From: Acidobacteriota bacterium
Lineage (GTDB): Bacteria; Acidobacteriota; Terriglobia; Acidiferrales; UBA7541
Direction of reading: 5' to 3'
NCBI GenBank assembly: GCA_013287135.1
Contig: JABDEK010000031.1
Coordinates: 1 to 42,287 of the forward strand
Length of the DNA: 42,287 bases
Within the stretch, counting starts at the first letter, position 1. Every line of letters begins with the position of its first letter. Under the pieces are notes generated by a model. The model saw only the letters and a program-made list of their open reading frames with translations. It did not search any database and was not told where the DNA came from. A program made the position numbers and the translations under genes. Of this stretch, positions 1-8,582 are shown in pieces.

Positions 1-852
1 AGAGATGGTCAGATTGGTCGCTTTCTCGAAGTCCAACTCGCCTGTGCTGCTGATGGTCAAAGTTCCGGAACCAGGCGTGTCGGTGAAAGTTTGACCGGAG
101 CCCAGCACCAATACTCCTTCAATGCTCCCGAGCTTGGCGAACGCGTTGGCTGTGCCTGCCTTCATGGTTCCGAAATCTTGAATCAGCGAGCCTTGCACCA
201 CATCGGTGATGCCATTGGGCTGGCTGGTCAAGTTCAGCGTGGCGCCCGGATCGATCGTCAAATTGCCTGAGTTGGCCAACGTGGCGACGTTCATCACGTC
301 AGCCGTATCATTAAATTCGCCAATAACCGTGGTGGCGCCCACGTTGTTCGTAAACATTCCGTCTACGGTTATCGTGTTCGTCGCGGTAACATCATTTTGA
401 ACGTTGGTATAGAGCTGCCCCGAATTCGTAAGACTACCGGTCACGACGAGTTTGGAGCCTTTGTCCAAGTCAAGGTAATTTGAAGTGGTCATGGAGCCGT
501 TAACGGTGAGCGTGTTGCCATTGTAAAGCTCAATGTCCCCGCCATTGGTGACGCCAGTAGTCGTGAGCGTGGTACCGCTGTCAGTCGAAAGCACGGATCC
601 TGAATCGAGCGTTAGCGTATCAATGGTAGGACTGATATCCAGCGTAATGTTCACCGCAGGGGAACTGAGCAGGCTCACGTTGTAGTTGTTGCCGGCGTTC
701 CCGTTGTTGGGAACGAGGCCAAGGCTCCAATTCGCGGCGTTACTCCAATTTCCGCTGCCTGCGCCGTTATCTTGAACCTGGCCAAAGGAAGCCCCCGCAA
801 TTAGAAGAACGGCCAGGCACACAAACACCGCGCGGCATACTAAAGTCTTCAT
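1..852 (-). CDS. Exported repeat-rich surface protein, 3' end beyond the window
   Basis: An open frame reads leftward from ATG at 852 to the window edge without a stop, giving 284 residues of a longer protein. The first 24 residues are a clear signal peptide (MKT, hydrophobic core, ending ASFGQ). The mature part is rich in Gly, Asn, Thr, Ser and Val, with repeated short strands such as NSGNLTIDPGATLNL and GSLTNSGQLYTN. This is the pattern of autotransporter-type or beta-helix passenger domains. GGGGGAG lies seven bases before the ATG and fixes the start. The C-terminus, which would show a transporter barrel or a PEP-CTERM sorting signal, is outside the window. It is probably a secreted or surface protein; substrate and function cannot be told. 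Confidence 0.8.
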   Translation of the reverse strand, partial: MKTLVCRAVFVCLAVLLIAGASFGQVQDNGAGSGNWSNAANWSLGLVPNNGNAGNNYNVSLLSSPAVNITLDISPTIDTLTLDSGSVLSTDSGTTLTTTGVTNGGDIELYNGNTLTVNGSMTTSNYLDLDKGSKLVVTGSLTNSGQLYTNVQNDVTATNTITVDGMFTNNVGATTVIGEFNDTADVMNVATLANSGNLTIDPGATLNLTSQPNGITDVVQGSLIQDFGTMKAGTANAFAKLGSIEGVLVLGSGQTFTDTPGSGTLTISSTGELDFEKATNLTIS

Positions 853-1261
853 CGAATCTCCCCCGTTTACGCATCTCGTCCGAAGTACATGGGCATTTTT
901 TGTTCCAAACTAAATTTCACCGCCGAAACAATAACTCGTTCAAGGTTCGCGCTTTCGCCGGGCCTTCGATTTTCAACGGAACACAATTGTGTAAGTGTTT
1001 GCATAGTAATGAGAAACAATGTGTGGAAATCTGACGGAGGAGGGGGAGCGTGAGATCGAAAGGCCGGAGTGAATCGTCAATTTGCCGCGATGAAGTTGGC
1101 TGGGCGTGTGTGAACACACTTAGAACCTCTTTGTTACTTTGCTAATTTCACTCGTGTGAATAACTTTGCGAGTGATTGGCGGGTTCGCCCAGGAAGGACC
1201 GGCCACTACATTTCAAATCTAATCACAAATCTCGCGACTTGTGATTACAGCTTTGTAAATT
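853..1261. promoter_or_regulatory. 409-bp upstream region of the surface-protein gene, no gene seen
   Basis: No convincing coding sequence lies here. Three dyads are visible: GTGTG-N4-CACAC at 1106-1119, TTCAC-N4-GTGAA at 1147-1160, and AATCACAA with TTGTGATT at 1221-1246. The region must hold the promoter of the leftward surface-protein gene, but I see no clean -35/-10 pair. The TTCAC/GTGAA dyad resembles the one at 18498-18509. A 66-residue minus-strand frame at 917-1117 lacks any protein-like character and is not called. Confidence 0.5.
1221..1246. terminator. Hairpin after the small lipoprotein gene
   Basis: AATCACAA (1221-1228) and TTGTGATT (1239-1246) form a perfect 8-bp inverted repeat around a 10-base loop, 16 bases beyond the stop of the minus-strand lipoprotein gene. 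There is no strong T-run after it on the minus strand, so it may be a weak terminator or a protein-binding dyad. Confidence 0.35.
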
Positions 1262-1645
1262 CTAGTGCTCAGCTTGCGCGATCAATTGAGCCACTTTGGA
1301 ATCTTTACCCACCGGCTCAACGAAAATAATCGCGGTCGGAGTCAGGTACATCCGATCGGGCGCGTGCAATTCCTTGCCGCGCTTCACCAGCACGTTTTTC
1401 GTTTCTTTGGTGCTGGGATCGGTCTGGCTGACGATGTAAAAGACATCAGTTAAGACCGGACGATGGCTGCCGTAATCGTTCAAATGTCCGAAATAGACGG
1501 AGCCGTTTGCCAACAGCACCGCTTGATAAGGAGTATCGAACTTGACGGATTCTTCGTGCCTGAAACATCCCGCGAGCGAGAAGACTAAAACGGTGGTTAC
1601 GGCGATTAGTATTGAACGAACAGAGAGAGTGCGCAGCTTCTTCAT
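1262..1645 (-). CDS. Small putative lipoprotein
   Basis: A 127-residue protein beginning MKKLRTLSVRS. A hydrophobic segment (residues 12-24) ends in the lipobox L-A-G-C with Cys27, so it is probably lipidated and membrane-anchored. The mature domain (residues 30-125) contains short phrases such as YQAVLLANGSVYFGHL and PDRMYLTPTAIIFVEP, suggesting a small beta-rich fold; I do not recognise a named family. ATG 1645 is preferred over an upstream in-frame start at 1768 because the signal sequence begins here and GAGGAA precedes it. It lies 167 bp downstream of the serine hydrolase on the same strand and may be co-transcribed. Confidence 0.75.
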   Translation of the reverse strand: MKKLRTLSVRSILIAVTTVLVFSLAGCFRHEESVKFDTPYQAVLLANGSVYFGHLNDYGSHRPVLTDVFYIVSQTDPSTKETKNVLVKRGKELHAPDRMYLTPTAIIFVEPVGKDSKVAQLIAQAEH

Positions 1646-1812
1646 TGTTGGAAATTCCTCGATGTGAAATCCATCCCGTTGACCGCAGCGGAAGAATCCC
1701 GCTAAGGACGTGCAGAGTACCATTCTGGCCGCTCTCAAGGCAAGGCCTCGATGGCCAGACCCAAACAAAGGTTCCCTTCCTTAATGATCTTTCTGAACAC
1801 CTTATTGACGGG

Positions 1813-3537
1813 TTAGCTCACCATTACACGCCAGAGGTCCTCACCAGAGAACTTTAGATGCATGGCCCGCTCGTTGACAATATCGTCGAAACGAATCCAC
1901 TCCGGGCTGTTCTCTTCATCCTGCAAAATAAAGATGCCGTCCTCGCCGGGCTCAAGTACGACGAGGCCGTCGGCCATCAGCTTTCCTTTTCGCAAGACGA
2001 TTCGAGAGCTGCCGATCCAAGGACTCTCGTTACGATAATGGCCAACGTATCTTTCCCACTCTTTCGGATAGGTAAAAGTTTTTGGCCCCGTATACTTTGA
2101 GTTCGTAAACCACTGGCCGCCACATGCCGCCTCCACCACCGAACTGTGGGGATCCTTCGAGTCTGCACGGCCAAAGACCAGCATGAAATGCTGGAAATCC
2201 GGATGTGGGGCGATAAACATATCGCCATGCGCGCTTTCAAGCGCAACGCGCGCGCCTTGATAAATCAAGAAAAGATTATCGCCGGTGGCCACGACTTCGA
2301 AGCTAGGTCCTTCAGAGCTTTCATACTTCCCTAGATAGTCGGACGCATTTTTTACTGAGACCGGAGAATCCGTTGTGGGCATCGGTGGGAAAGATTTGGC
2401 GGAGCGGTGCGCGCGCATAAGCTGAATGGCATATTGAGCGACTGGATTTGGCCGATATCCTTGCATCGCATTGATTGAGGCGAAGGTTCCGACGCCTTCG
2501 TCGATATCAACATGGAGTGCAGATGCGAAAGACACCATGCCGCCAGTGTGGCGCAGAATTTTGTGACCATCGAGCGTGTCCACGGCAATGCCGTAACCGT
2601 AGCTAGCGCTGGGACCGAACTCGTCTGCCGGGATATGCGGATGCGAGAAAAGATCGAAGCTATCCTTCGAGAGTATTGAACCTTTTGGCCCGCGACCAAA
2701 ATTGGCGATCATTTGAATATAAAGTCCCATGTCGTGGGGAGTGGAAGCGATGCAGCCCGCGCCGTCAGTCACAACGATAGCGGGCGCCTCCGCTAGCCGC
2801 CCATGACGCGGATATGGGCGATCGTTTTGAAAGATCATGTAGTTTTTGGCAAGTTTTTCGCGAATGTCGAGTGAAATGAATGGTTCAGTCTGGGTCATGC
2901 CCAGAGGATTGAAGATGCGCCGGCGAAAACTTTCTGCCAGCGGCTGACCATCCAAGGTCCACACCAAGTGTCCGAGGGCTACGTAACCGGTGTTGCAATA
3001 GTGGAAATGGCTTCCGGGGGCGTAGGCCGCGCGATGTTTCGCGGCTGGATCCGATAGAAAGAGCGGACCATCGCCAGGTAATCCAGAAGTGTGGGTAAGA
3101 AGGTGATGCGTGTTGATAGGTGAGAACTTGGATTCCATACGAAACCACGGAAGATACTCCGCGATTGGTTTTTGTAAGTCGAGCTTCCCTTCCTGATGAA
3201 GTTGCAACAGGCAGTTGGCTACGAAAGATTTGCTGATCGAGCCGATTTCGAAAAGGTCCTGCGGTTTGATGGCTACGTGCGACTCCGTGTCTCCAAAACC
3301 GTAGGTCGCAACGCGCTGCACGCCATCGCGATCGGCCATGACCAGAGTCATCCCCGGTGCATTCATCGCCCGCATGTATTGTTCGATGAAAGTATCTAAG
3401 CCTTTGAAGCACTCAACATACTGGCTCTTGGCTTCTTGCGGTTGCAATTCCAGGACAAAAAAGCGAGTCGCAACGGCCCCGGCAAGGGCCTGTCCACTCA
3501 GATTCAGAAAATTGCGACGCGTTACGAGAAAAGGCAT
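1813..3537 (-). CDS. Tat-exported serine hydrolase, beta-lactamase/DD-peptidase fold
   Basis: A 574-residue serine hydrolase of the class C beta-lactamase/penicillin-binding-protein fold (Pfam Beta-lactamase, MEROPS S12-like). The catalytic triad motifs are visible: SxxK at S100-I-S-K103, YxN at Y180-C-N182 and HxG at H329-T-G331. The N-terminus carries a twin-arginine motif (TRRNFLNLSG), so export is probably folded, through Tat. Residues after about 400 form a beta-rich C-terminal domain as in many family members. Members act as D-aminopeptidases, DD-carboxypeptidases or esterases; the substrate cannot be read from sequence. GGGAGGA precedes ATG 3537. It is transcribed divergently from the TonB receptor and shares its 312-bp control region, suggesting joint regulation in peptide catabolism. 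Confidence 0.9.
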   Translation of the reverse strand: MPFLVTRRNFLNLSGQALAGAVATRFFVLELQPQEAKSQYVECFKGLDTFIEQYMRAMNAPGMTLVMADRDGVQRVATYGFGDTESHVAIKPQDLFEIGSISKSFVANCLLQLHQEGKLDLQKPIAEYLPWFRMESKFSPINTHHLLTHTSGLPGDGPLFLSDPAAKHRAAYAPGSHFHYCNTGYVALGHLVWTLDGQPLAESFRRRIFNPLGMTQTEPFISLDIREKLAKNYMIFQNDRPYPRHGRLAEAPAIVVTDGAGCIASTPHDMGLYIQMIANFGRGPKGSILSKDSFDLFSHPHIPADEFGPSASYGYGIAVDTLDGHKILRHTGGMVSFASALHVDIDEGVGTFASINAMQGYRPNPVAQYAIQLMRAHRSAKSFPPMPTTDSPVSVKNASDYLGKYESSEGPSFEVVATGDNLFLIYQGARVALESAHGDMFIAPHPDFQHFMLVFGRADSKDPHSSVVEAACGGQWFTNSKYTGPKTFTYPKEWERYVGHYRNESPWIGSSRIVLRKGKLMADGLVVLEPGEDGIFILQDEENSPEWIRFDDIVNERAMHLKFSGEDLWRVMVS

Positions 3538-3705
3538 TTTGCTGTCCTCCCGAAATTTAGAATTGAGTGGGGACTATAACATTCCGGCCTTCGCGTTCAG
3601 CAAAGCTGAACTGGACATTTCCTAGCATATTATCCTTCCAAGTTCTGTTGATATGTTCCATTTGTTTCACATCTGAAGCCGGCGGGGATAATAACGTAAA
3701 ACAGC

Positions 3706-3734
3706 TTGACAAATCTACATTGTGTGACTAGATT
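3706..3734 (+). promoter_or_regulatory. Sigma70-type promoter of the TonB receptor operon
   Basis: TTGACA (3706-3711), a 17-base spacer and TAGATT (3729-3734) form a near-consensus housekeeping promoter, giving transcription from about 3741. It sits inside a 17-base block (3698-3714) identical to 20972-20988, where the S9 peptidase promoter has the same -35, spacer length and -10. Confidence 0.8.
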
Positions 3735-3763
3735 TCACGCCATACGGGGCAGTAATAACATTG

Positions 3764-3779
3764 TGAAACACACATTTCA
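3764..3779. promoter_or_regulatory. Putative RpiR operator, TGAAA-N6-TTTCA
   Basis: A perfect dyad TGAAA-CACACA-TTTCA lies about 24 bases past the predicted transcription start, a position typical for repression. A version with one mismatch lies at the identical offset from the S9 peptidase promoter (21038-21053). RpiR-family proteins commonly bind TGAAA/TTTCA-type palindromes. Confidence 0.6.
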
Positions 3780-3849
3780 TTTGTGAACTTGGGCGTATAA
3801 CACGTGGCACATTTCTCGCGTTTCCATTCAAGTATGGGAGAACATCTCA

Positions 3850-6800
3850 ATGAGAATCGAAGAGAAGCGATCTTCCCCACGCACCAGCGCCGCTAGCCTC
3901 AACAGATACCTCCGGTACGTCTATGGACTGCTAGCAGTGTGCGCCATGCTTATGACCGTTCCGGTTGCAACTGCGCAAACAGCGGATACGGGCGCGCTTA
4001 CCGGCACGATCACCGATCCCAGTGGCGGCGCGGTTCCGGATGCTGCGATCAAGGTCGTAAACGAGGCGACCGGTGACACCCACGAGCTTGCTTCGCAATC
4101 GAACGGCATTTATTTGGCGCCGTTGTTGTTGCCGGGAAGTTATCGAATGGAAGTCTCAAAGACCGGTTTCAAAACTGCGGTGCTTAATGGAATCGCTGTG
4201 TCAGTCACCGAGACGGGAACAACCAATGTCCGGCTACAAGTTGGGGAAATGACCCAGAGTGTGACGGTTAATGCCCAGCCGGACATTCTGCAGACCAACA
4301 GTCCGGCATTGGGCCACGTAACTGACGAGAGGACAGTCGGGAACCTGCCGCTAGTTACACGCAACTACACCCAAATTTTGGGCCTCTCTCCGGGAGTGTC
4401 TTCAGATGTGAATAATGCCGCGCAGCTAGGGTCGGGAACTGCCCTCTTTTCGTCTCATGGCGAGGTGCAAACTGACAACAATTTTCAGATGAATGGATTG
4501 GGAGCGAATGACCTGTTTAGTGGTGCGCTGCAGGTTCCCATACCGAATCCGGATACGATTCAAGAATTCAAGGTGCAGACGGGCCAGTATGACGCGGCGT
4601 TCGGCAGAAATGCCGGCGCCAACGTCAATGTAGTCACCAAGGGTGGCGGAAATCAATTCCATGGCACCGCTTTCGAATTCTTTCGGAATGAGGATTTGAA
4701 CGCAAACGATTACTTCTTGAACCAAGCGGGCTTGCCTCGGGGCGTCCTGAAGCAAAATCAATTTGGGGGCACCATAGGCGGACCCGTTGTGAAGGATAAA
4801 TTATTCTTTTTTGGTTCGTATCAGGGGACTAGACAGCGGAACGGCCTGGATATGACGTGCCTTGGGAGTTTCTTTACTCCCACAGAGATTACATCCAGTG
4901 CTACGAGTCGTACGGCGATGGCGTTGGGCGCGGCTTTTGCGGGACAACCCGGCGTGCTAGGTCCCGGAGTATTGCCCGACGGTTCGAACATTAGCCCTCA
5001 AGCGATAGCGCTGCTTAACGCGACATTACCCGGGGGCGGATTCTTGATTCCTGCGCCGCAGAATGATGCGGATGGAAGCTCAAGCGTCAGCACAGCTTGC
5101 CCCTTCTCCGAAAATCAGTTTATGACGAACGGGGATTATGTACAGTCGGACAAAAGCAAGTGGTCAGCCCGCTTCTTCTGGGCGGACAATAATCTCGCTA
5201 ATAATTTCACCACCAATGCGGGCACGGGAGGCGGAAACGTACCCGGTTTTCCCACGGCGGTTGTTAACCAGTATCGTTTCGCGAGCCTATCCAACTCATA
5301 CGTTATCTCTTCAAACTTGGTGAATCAGATTGTGGTCGGGTATGGCCGGACGGTGCTTTTGGAAGGAGCGCAACAGCCCACGGTCACCGTGCCCGGTGGA
5401 ACTGCCGCGCCTTTGACTTTGAGTGCCCTCGGAATAAGCGCGCCGCCGAATGATGATGTACATCCGTCCATTGCCGTTTTGGGCGGATTCGCTATTGGAG
5501 GGAATGGACAGGGGTTCAATCTTTATCAAAACAATTATAGCTTCCAGGATTCCGTTTCTTACGTTCACGGCCGCCAGACGTTTCATTTTGGAGGCGGTCT
5601 CTCCAAGCAGCAAATGAACTTCACGAACTTCACTTTTCCAGGCCTGATTGTTTTCGCCAGCATGTCAGACTTTTTGACAGGCAATCCGTACCTGCTGGCG
5701 GATCTGCAAGGTCTCGTCAATCGCGGCTGGAGAGCAACGAATGGCAACCTGTATGCCCAAGACGATATTCAAGTCACTCCGCGGCTAACAATTAATCTGG
5801 GGGTACGATACGACCGCGAATGTGATATCGGTGATTCCCTCGGACGGTCTTCCAACATAAACCCGAATCTCCTGAACCCGAATCCTCCGGCTGGGGGTAC
5901 TTTGCAGGGCGTCGTGGTTGGATCGAATTATAAAGGCGCTCTGCCTCCGGGAGTTACCCGTGCTGCCAACTCGGCCGCTATCAACGGAGATGGGCAAAAC
6001 AATTTTGGGCCCCGGCTGGGTTATGCCTACAAGCTCCCGTGGACAGACCGTTTTGTCCTCCGAGGTGGCTACGGAATGTACTTCGCGCGATCGACCGGAC
6101 AATTATTCTTGCAACTAATCGCGGTTCCGCCTTTTTCGGATTTTCGCGTAGTTGTTCCGGCGGTGGGCACCACGGTGGCAAACCCGTTCGCTCCTGTGCC
6201 CACATTCCCAAATTTCGCTCCTCTGGCATACTCACCTACGACTGCCCTGGCTCCGCAGATTTTCTCGCCGTCTTATCAGCCATCGGTCATCCAAGAGTAC
6301 AGTACAAGTCTCCAGACCGAGTTAGCGCGAAATCTCGTATTGGAAGTCGGCTACGATGGTGTACGGGGCACGAAACTGGCCGAAGAACGCGCATTCAATC
6401 AGGCGCTCGATGCTACGGTCACGCCAATTCGCGGACAGACCACGAATACCTTGGCAAATCTTCTTGAACGAGTGCCATTCGTAGGTTTCTCCACTGGCGC
6501 CACTGAACTCCAAACAGAAGGAGCCTTGTGGTACAACGCGCTCGAAGTCAGCTTGAATAAGCGATTCAGCCACGGACTACAGTTCCTTGTGGCGTACACG
6601 TGGGCGAAATCGTTGACAGATGCCAGCGGTTACAGCTCGGCAATCGCTCAGGGCGCAAATCTCGTAGGCAACCAGAATGATCCGCGGTCACGCTATGGAC
6701 CCGATGGGTTCGTGCGGCCGCAGCGGCTTGTGATCAGTTACCTTTACAACTTTCCGAAACCCGCGAACGAGTTTTCATTAGTCGGACGCTTCATTTCGGG

Positions 6801-7293
6801 CTGGAGTGTTTCAGGTGTGACTACCATTCAATCCGGCGAATGGCTAACGATCACAACTTTCGATCCGAACAATGCCTTCGGGATTACTGGAGGAGGCCTG
6901 AATCCAGATCCGGTACAAATCGCACCGGGGTGCAACGGCGATTTTCGTGCGCCGGGGTCGGTGGAGAAAAACCTTCGCCAGTACTTCAATCCGGCGTGTT
7001 TCGAGCCATCCCCGGTGATCTCTGCAGATGGAGCCACGGCCTTCGGAAATTCGAAGCCAGGCATCGTTTCAGGCCCTGGACAGGTAAATTTCGACTTCGC
7101 GGCCATTAAACAAACACCGTTGGGGCACAGCGAAAGCAAGAATTTGGAGTTTCGAGCAGAATTTTTCAATCTGTTTAACCACGCTCAGTTTGCCAATCCA
7201 GCGACTTTATTCGGCTTTCCAAATTTTGGCGTTATTAACAGCACGGTGGTCTCTCCGCGAGTCGTCCAATTCGCGCTGAAGTTAAATTTCTAG
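3850..7293 (+). CDS. TonB-dependent receptor, Oar-like, with carboxypeptidase-regulatory-like domain
   Basis: A 1147-residue outer-membrane receptor, expected to take up a bulky ligand using TonB energy. A long N-terminal signal region ends near residue 43 (PVATAQ). Residues 46-140 form a carboxypeptidase-regulatory-like (CnaB-type) domain (GALTGTITDPSGGAVPDA). The plug follows (NLPLVTRNYTQILGLSPGV, then the FKVQTGQYDAAFGRNAGANV segment). The rest is a beta-barrel rich in aromatic and Asn residues, ending in the terminal Phe (ALKLNF) needed for barrel insertion. This architecture is characteristic of the large receptor paralogues of Acidobacteriota. GGGAGA precedes the ATG. It is the first gene of an operon with peptide and amino-acid enzymes, so its cargo is probably a peptide; that is inference from context. 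Confidence 0.92.
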   Translation: MRIEEKRSSPRTSAASLNRYLRYVYGLLAVCAMLMTVPVATAQTADTGALTGTITDPSGGAVPDAAIKVVNEATGDTHELASQSNGIYLAPLLLPGSYRMEVSKTGFKTAVLNGIAVSVTETGTTNVRLQVGEMTQSVTVNAQPDILQTNSPALGHVTDERTVGNLPLVTRNYTQILGLSPGVSSDVNNAAQLGSGTALFSSHGEVQTDNNFQMNGLGANDLFSGALQVPIPNPDTIQEFKVQTGQYDAAFGRNAGANVNVVTKGGGNQFHGTAFEFFRNEDLNANDYFLNQAGLPRGVLKQNQFGGTIGGPVVKDKLFFFGSYQGTRQRNGLDMTCLGSFFTPTEITSSATSRTAMALGAAFAGQPGVLGPGVLPDGSNISPQAIALLNATLPGGGFLIPAPQNDADGSSSVSTACPFSENQFMTNGDYVQSDKSKWSARFFWADNNLANNFTTNAGTGGGNVPGFPTAVVNQYRFASLSNSYVISSNLVNQIVVGYGRTVLLEGAQQPTVTVPGGTAAPLTLSALGISAPPNDDVHPSIAVLGGFAIGGNGQGFNLYQNNYSFQDSVSYVHGRQTFHFGGGLSKQQMNFTNFTFPGLIVFASMSDFLTGNPYLLADLQGLVNRGWRATNGNLYAQDDIQVTPRLTINLGVRYDRECDIGDSLGRSSNINPNLLNPNPPAGGTLQGVVVGSNYKGALPPGVTRAANSAAINGDGQNNFGPRLGYAYKLPWTDRFVLRGGYGMYFARSTGQLFLQLIAVPPFSDFRVVVPAVGTTVANPFAPVPTFPNFAPLAYSPTTALAPQIFSPSYQPSVIQEYSTSLQTELARNLVLEVGYDGVRGTKLAEERAFNQALDATVTPIRGQTTNTLANLLERVPFVGFSTGATELQTEGALWYNALEVSLNKRFSHGLQFLVAYTWAKSLTDASGYSSAIAQGANLVGNQNDPRSRYGPDGFVRPQRLVISYLYNFPKPANEFSLVGRFISGWSVSGVTTIQSGEWLTITTFDPNNAFGITGGGLNPDPVQIAPGCNGDFRAPGSVEKNLRQYFNPACFEPSPVISADGATAFGNSKPGIVSGPGQVNFDFAAIKQTPLGHSESKNLEFRAEFFNLFNHAQFANPATLFGFPNFGVINSTVVSPRVVQFALKLNF

Positions 7294-7389
7294 TCTCTAT
7301 CAACCCGGATATTCACAGGGCGCAGCGGATTTTGGCCCGAAACGAGAAGCGGACATGGCCCTTTCTCTGAATTTCAAGGTAAATGCATA

Positions 7390-8541
7390 GTGTCACGACT
7401 TCAATTGGACCGGCTGGAACTTCGCGAGCTGAATTTGCCGCTGAAGTATCCATTTGAAACCAGCTTTGGGCGAACCACCAACCGCCGGGTATTGATCGTT
7501 CAAGTAATCGATAACAGCGGTGCAACTGGTTATGGCGAATGCGTGGCCATGGAAGGTCCCTTCTATAGCGCGGAAACAATCGATACAGCATGGATCATCA
7601 TCGCGAAACACATTGCGCCCTTGCTTGCAACGCAAGGCATACGGGCAGATAACGTCTTCCAAACGCTTTCTGCAATTCGCGGAAATCAAATGGCGAAAGG
7701 CGCGGTGGAAGCCGCTATCTGGGATTTGGAATCGAAGCGACTTAGCTTGCCGCTTTGGAAGCATCTGGGCGGTACAAGGACCGAAATCGCTTGCGGCGTT
7801 TCGATAGGAATTCAGTCCAGCACGGATGAGCTCCTTGAAGTAATTGCGCGAGAGCTCGACAGCGGATATCAGCGCATAAAAATAAAAATCAAGCCAGGGC
7901 AAGATCTGAAACTGGTTCAAGTGGTGCGTTCCCGCTATAAAGACATCGTCCTCTCCGTGGATGCCAACGCAGCATATTCTCTTGATCGCGATGCGGCGCT
8001 AATGAAGGAGCTCGATAACTATAACCTCCTGATGATTGAGCAGCCCCTGGCTCCTGGCGATTTAGTGGACCACGCCAAGCTTCAGCGCCAGCTCAGTACA
8101 CCGCTTTGCCTGGATGAGTCTATCGCCAGTGCTGCAGACGCGCGGCATGCTTTGGAACTTCGGGCCTGCCGCATTATCAACATAAAGCTGGGCAGAGTTG
8201 GAGGATTTTCTCAGGCTCGCGAGATTCAGGCGCTCGCCCTTCAGCACGAGATTCCTGTATGGTGCGGCGGCATGCTTGAGACCGGCATCGGCCGCGCGCA
8301 CAATATCGCGATGTCCTCGCTGCCTGGATTCACCTTGCCCGGGGATGTTTCCGCCAGCCAACGATATTGGAGTGAAGACATTATCGAGCCTGAAGTGGAA
8401 GTCAGCTCGCGCGGCACCATTGAAGTCCCCACTGCGCCGGGATTTGGTTTTCGTGTCCGAAACGATCGCGTGGAAAAGCTGACAGTTCGGTCGGAAACAG
8501 TTCCGGTTGGGAGCTTGACGACTTCAACGAGCGCCGTTTAA
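7390..8541 (+). CDS. menC: N-acylamino-acid racemase / o-succinylbenzoate synthase-type enolase
   Basis: A 383-residue enolase-superfamily enzyme of the OSBS/N-succinylamino-acid racemase branch. The acid-base lysines are K166 in the KxK motif (RIKIKIKPG) and K266 (INIKLGRVGG). The metal ligands are D191, E217 and D242. The closing WCGGMLETGIGRAHN and LPGDVSASQRYW segments match the Amycolatopsis racemase/OSBS closely, as I recall it. Family members make o-succinylbenzoate for menaquinone (MenC), racemise N-acylamino acids, or do both. No other men gene is near, while a D-acylamino-acid deacylase-like gene and several peptidases are, so racemisation of N-acyl-D-amino acids is the likelier role. 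Start is GTG 7390 with AAGG ten bases upstream; no in-frame ATG fits the conserved N-terminus. It lies 96 bp after the receptor gene. Confidence 0.85.
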   Translation: MSRLQLDRLELRELNLPLKYPFETSFGRTTNRRVLIVQVIDNSGATGYGECVAMEGPFYSAETIDTAWIIIAKHIAPLLATQGIRADNVFQTLSAIRGNQMAKGAVEAAIWDLESKRLSLPLWKHLGGTRTEIACGVSIGIQSSTDELLEVIARELDSGYQRIKIKIKPGQDLKLVQVVRSRYKDIVLSVDANAAYSLDRDAALMKELDNYNLLMIEQPLAPGDLVDHAKLQRQLSTPLCLDESIASAADARHALELRACRIINIKLGRVGGFSQAREIQALALQHEIPVWCGGMLETGIGRAHNIAMSSLPGFTLPGDVSASQRYWSEDIIEPEVEVSSRGTIEVPTAPGFGFRVRNDRVEKLTVRSETVPVGSLTTSTSAV

Positions 8542-8582
8542 CGGCTGTTGCGCGATTTTGAAAGAACAACGAGGTGACGCAA

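Larger units (their letters stand above)
3538..3849. promoter_or_regulatory. Divergent control region between serine hydrolase and TonB receptor
   Basis: This 312-bp spacer serves two divergent genes. It contains a strong plus-strand promoter (3706-3734), a 16-bp perfect dyad TGAAA-CACACA-TTTCA (3764-3779), and an upstream CATTTGTTTCACA (3659-3671). Extra TTTCA/TGAAA half-sites lie around 3775-3785. The 13-mer CATTTGTTTCACA recurs at 18525-18537 upstream of the VanX fusion gene. The likely binder is the RpiR-type regulator encoded at 19962-20840; this is inference. Confidence 0.7.

Noticed and set aside
1221..1246. AATCACAA/TTGTGATT dyad as a CRP/FNR-type site
   Set aside because: The arms are in the opposite order to the TGTGA-N6-TCACA consensus and the spacing is wrong.
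2885..3412. A 175-codon minus-strand frame inside the serine hydrolase gene
   Set aside because: It overlaps a gene with intact catalytic motifs in another frame and has composition typical of off-frame reading (many Arg, Ser and His).
7393..7920. A 175-codon minus-strand frame opposite the racemase-like gene
   Set aside because: The plus strand encodes a full enolase-superfamily enzyme with all catalytic residues; the opposite frame has no recognisable feature.
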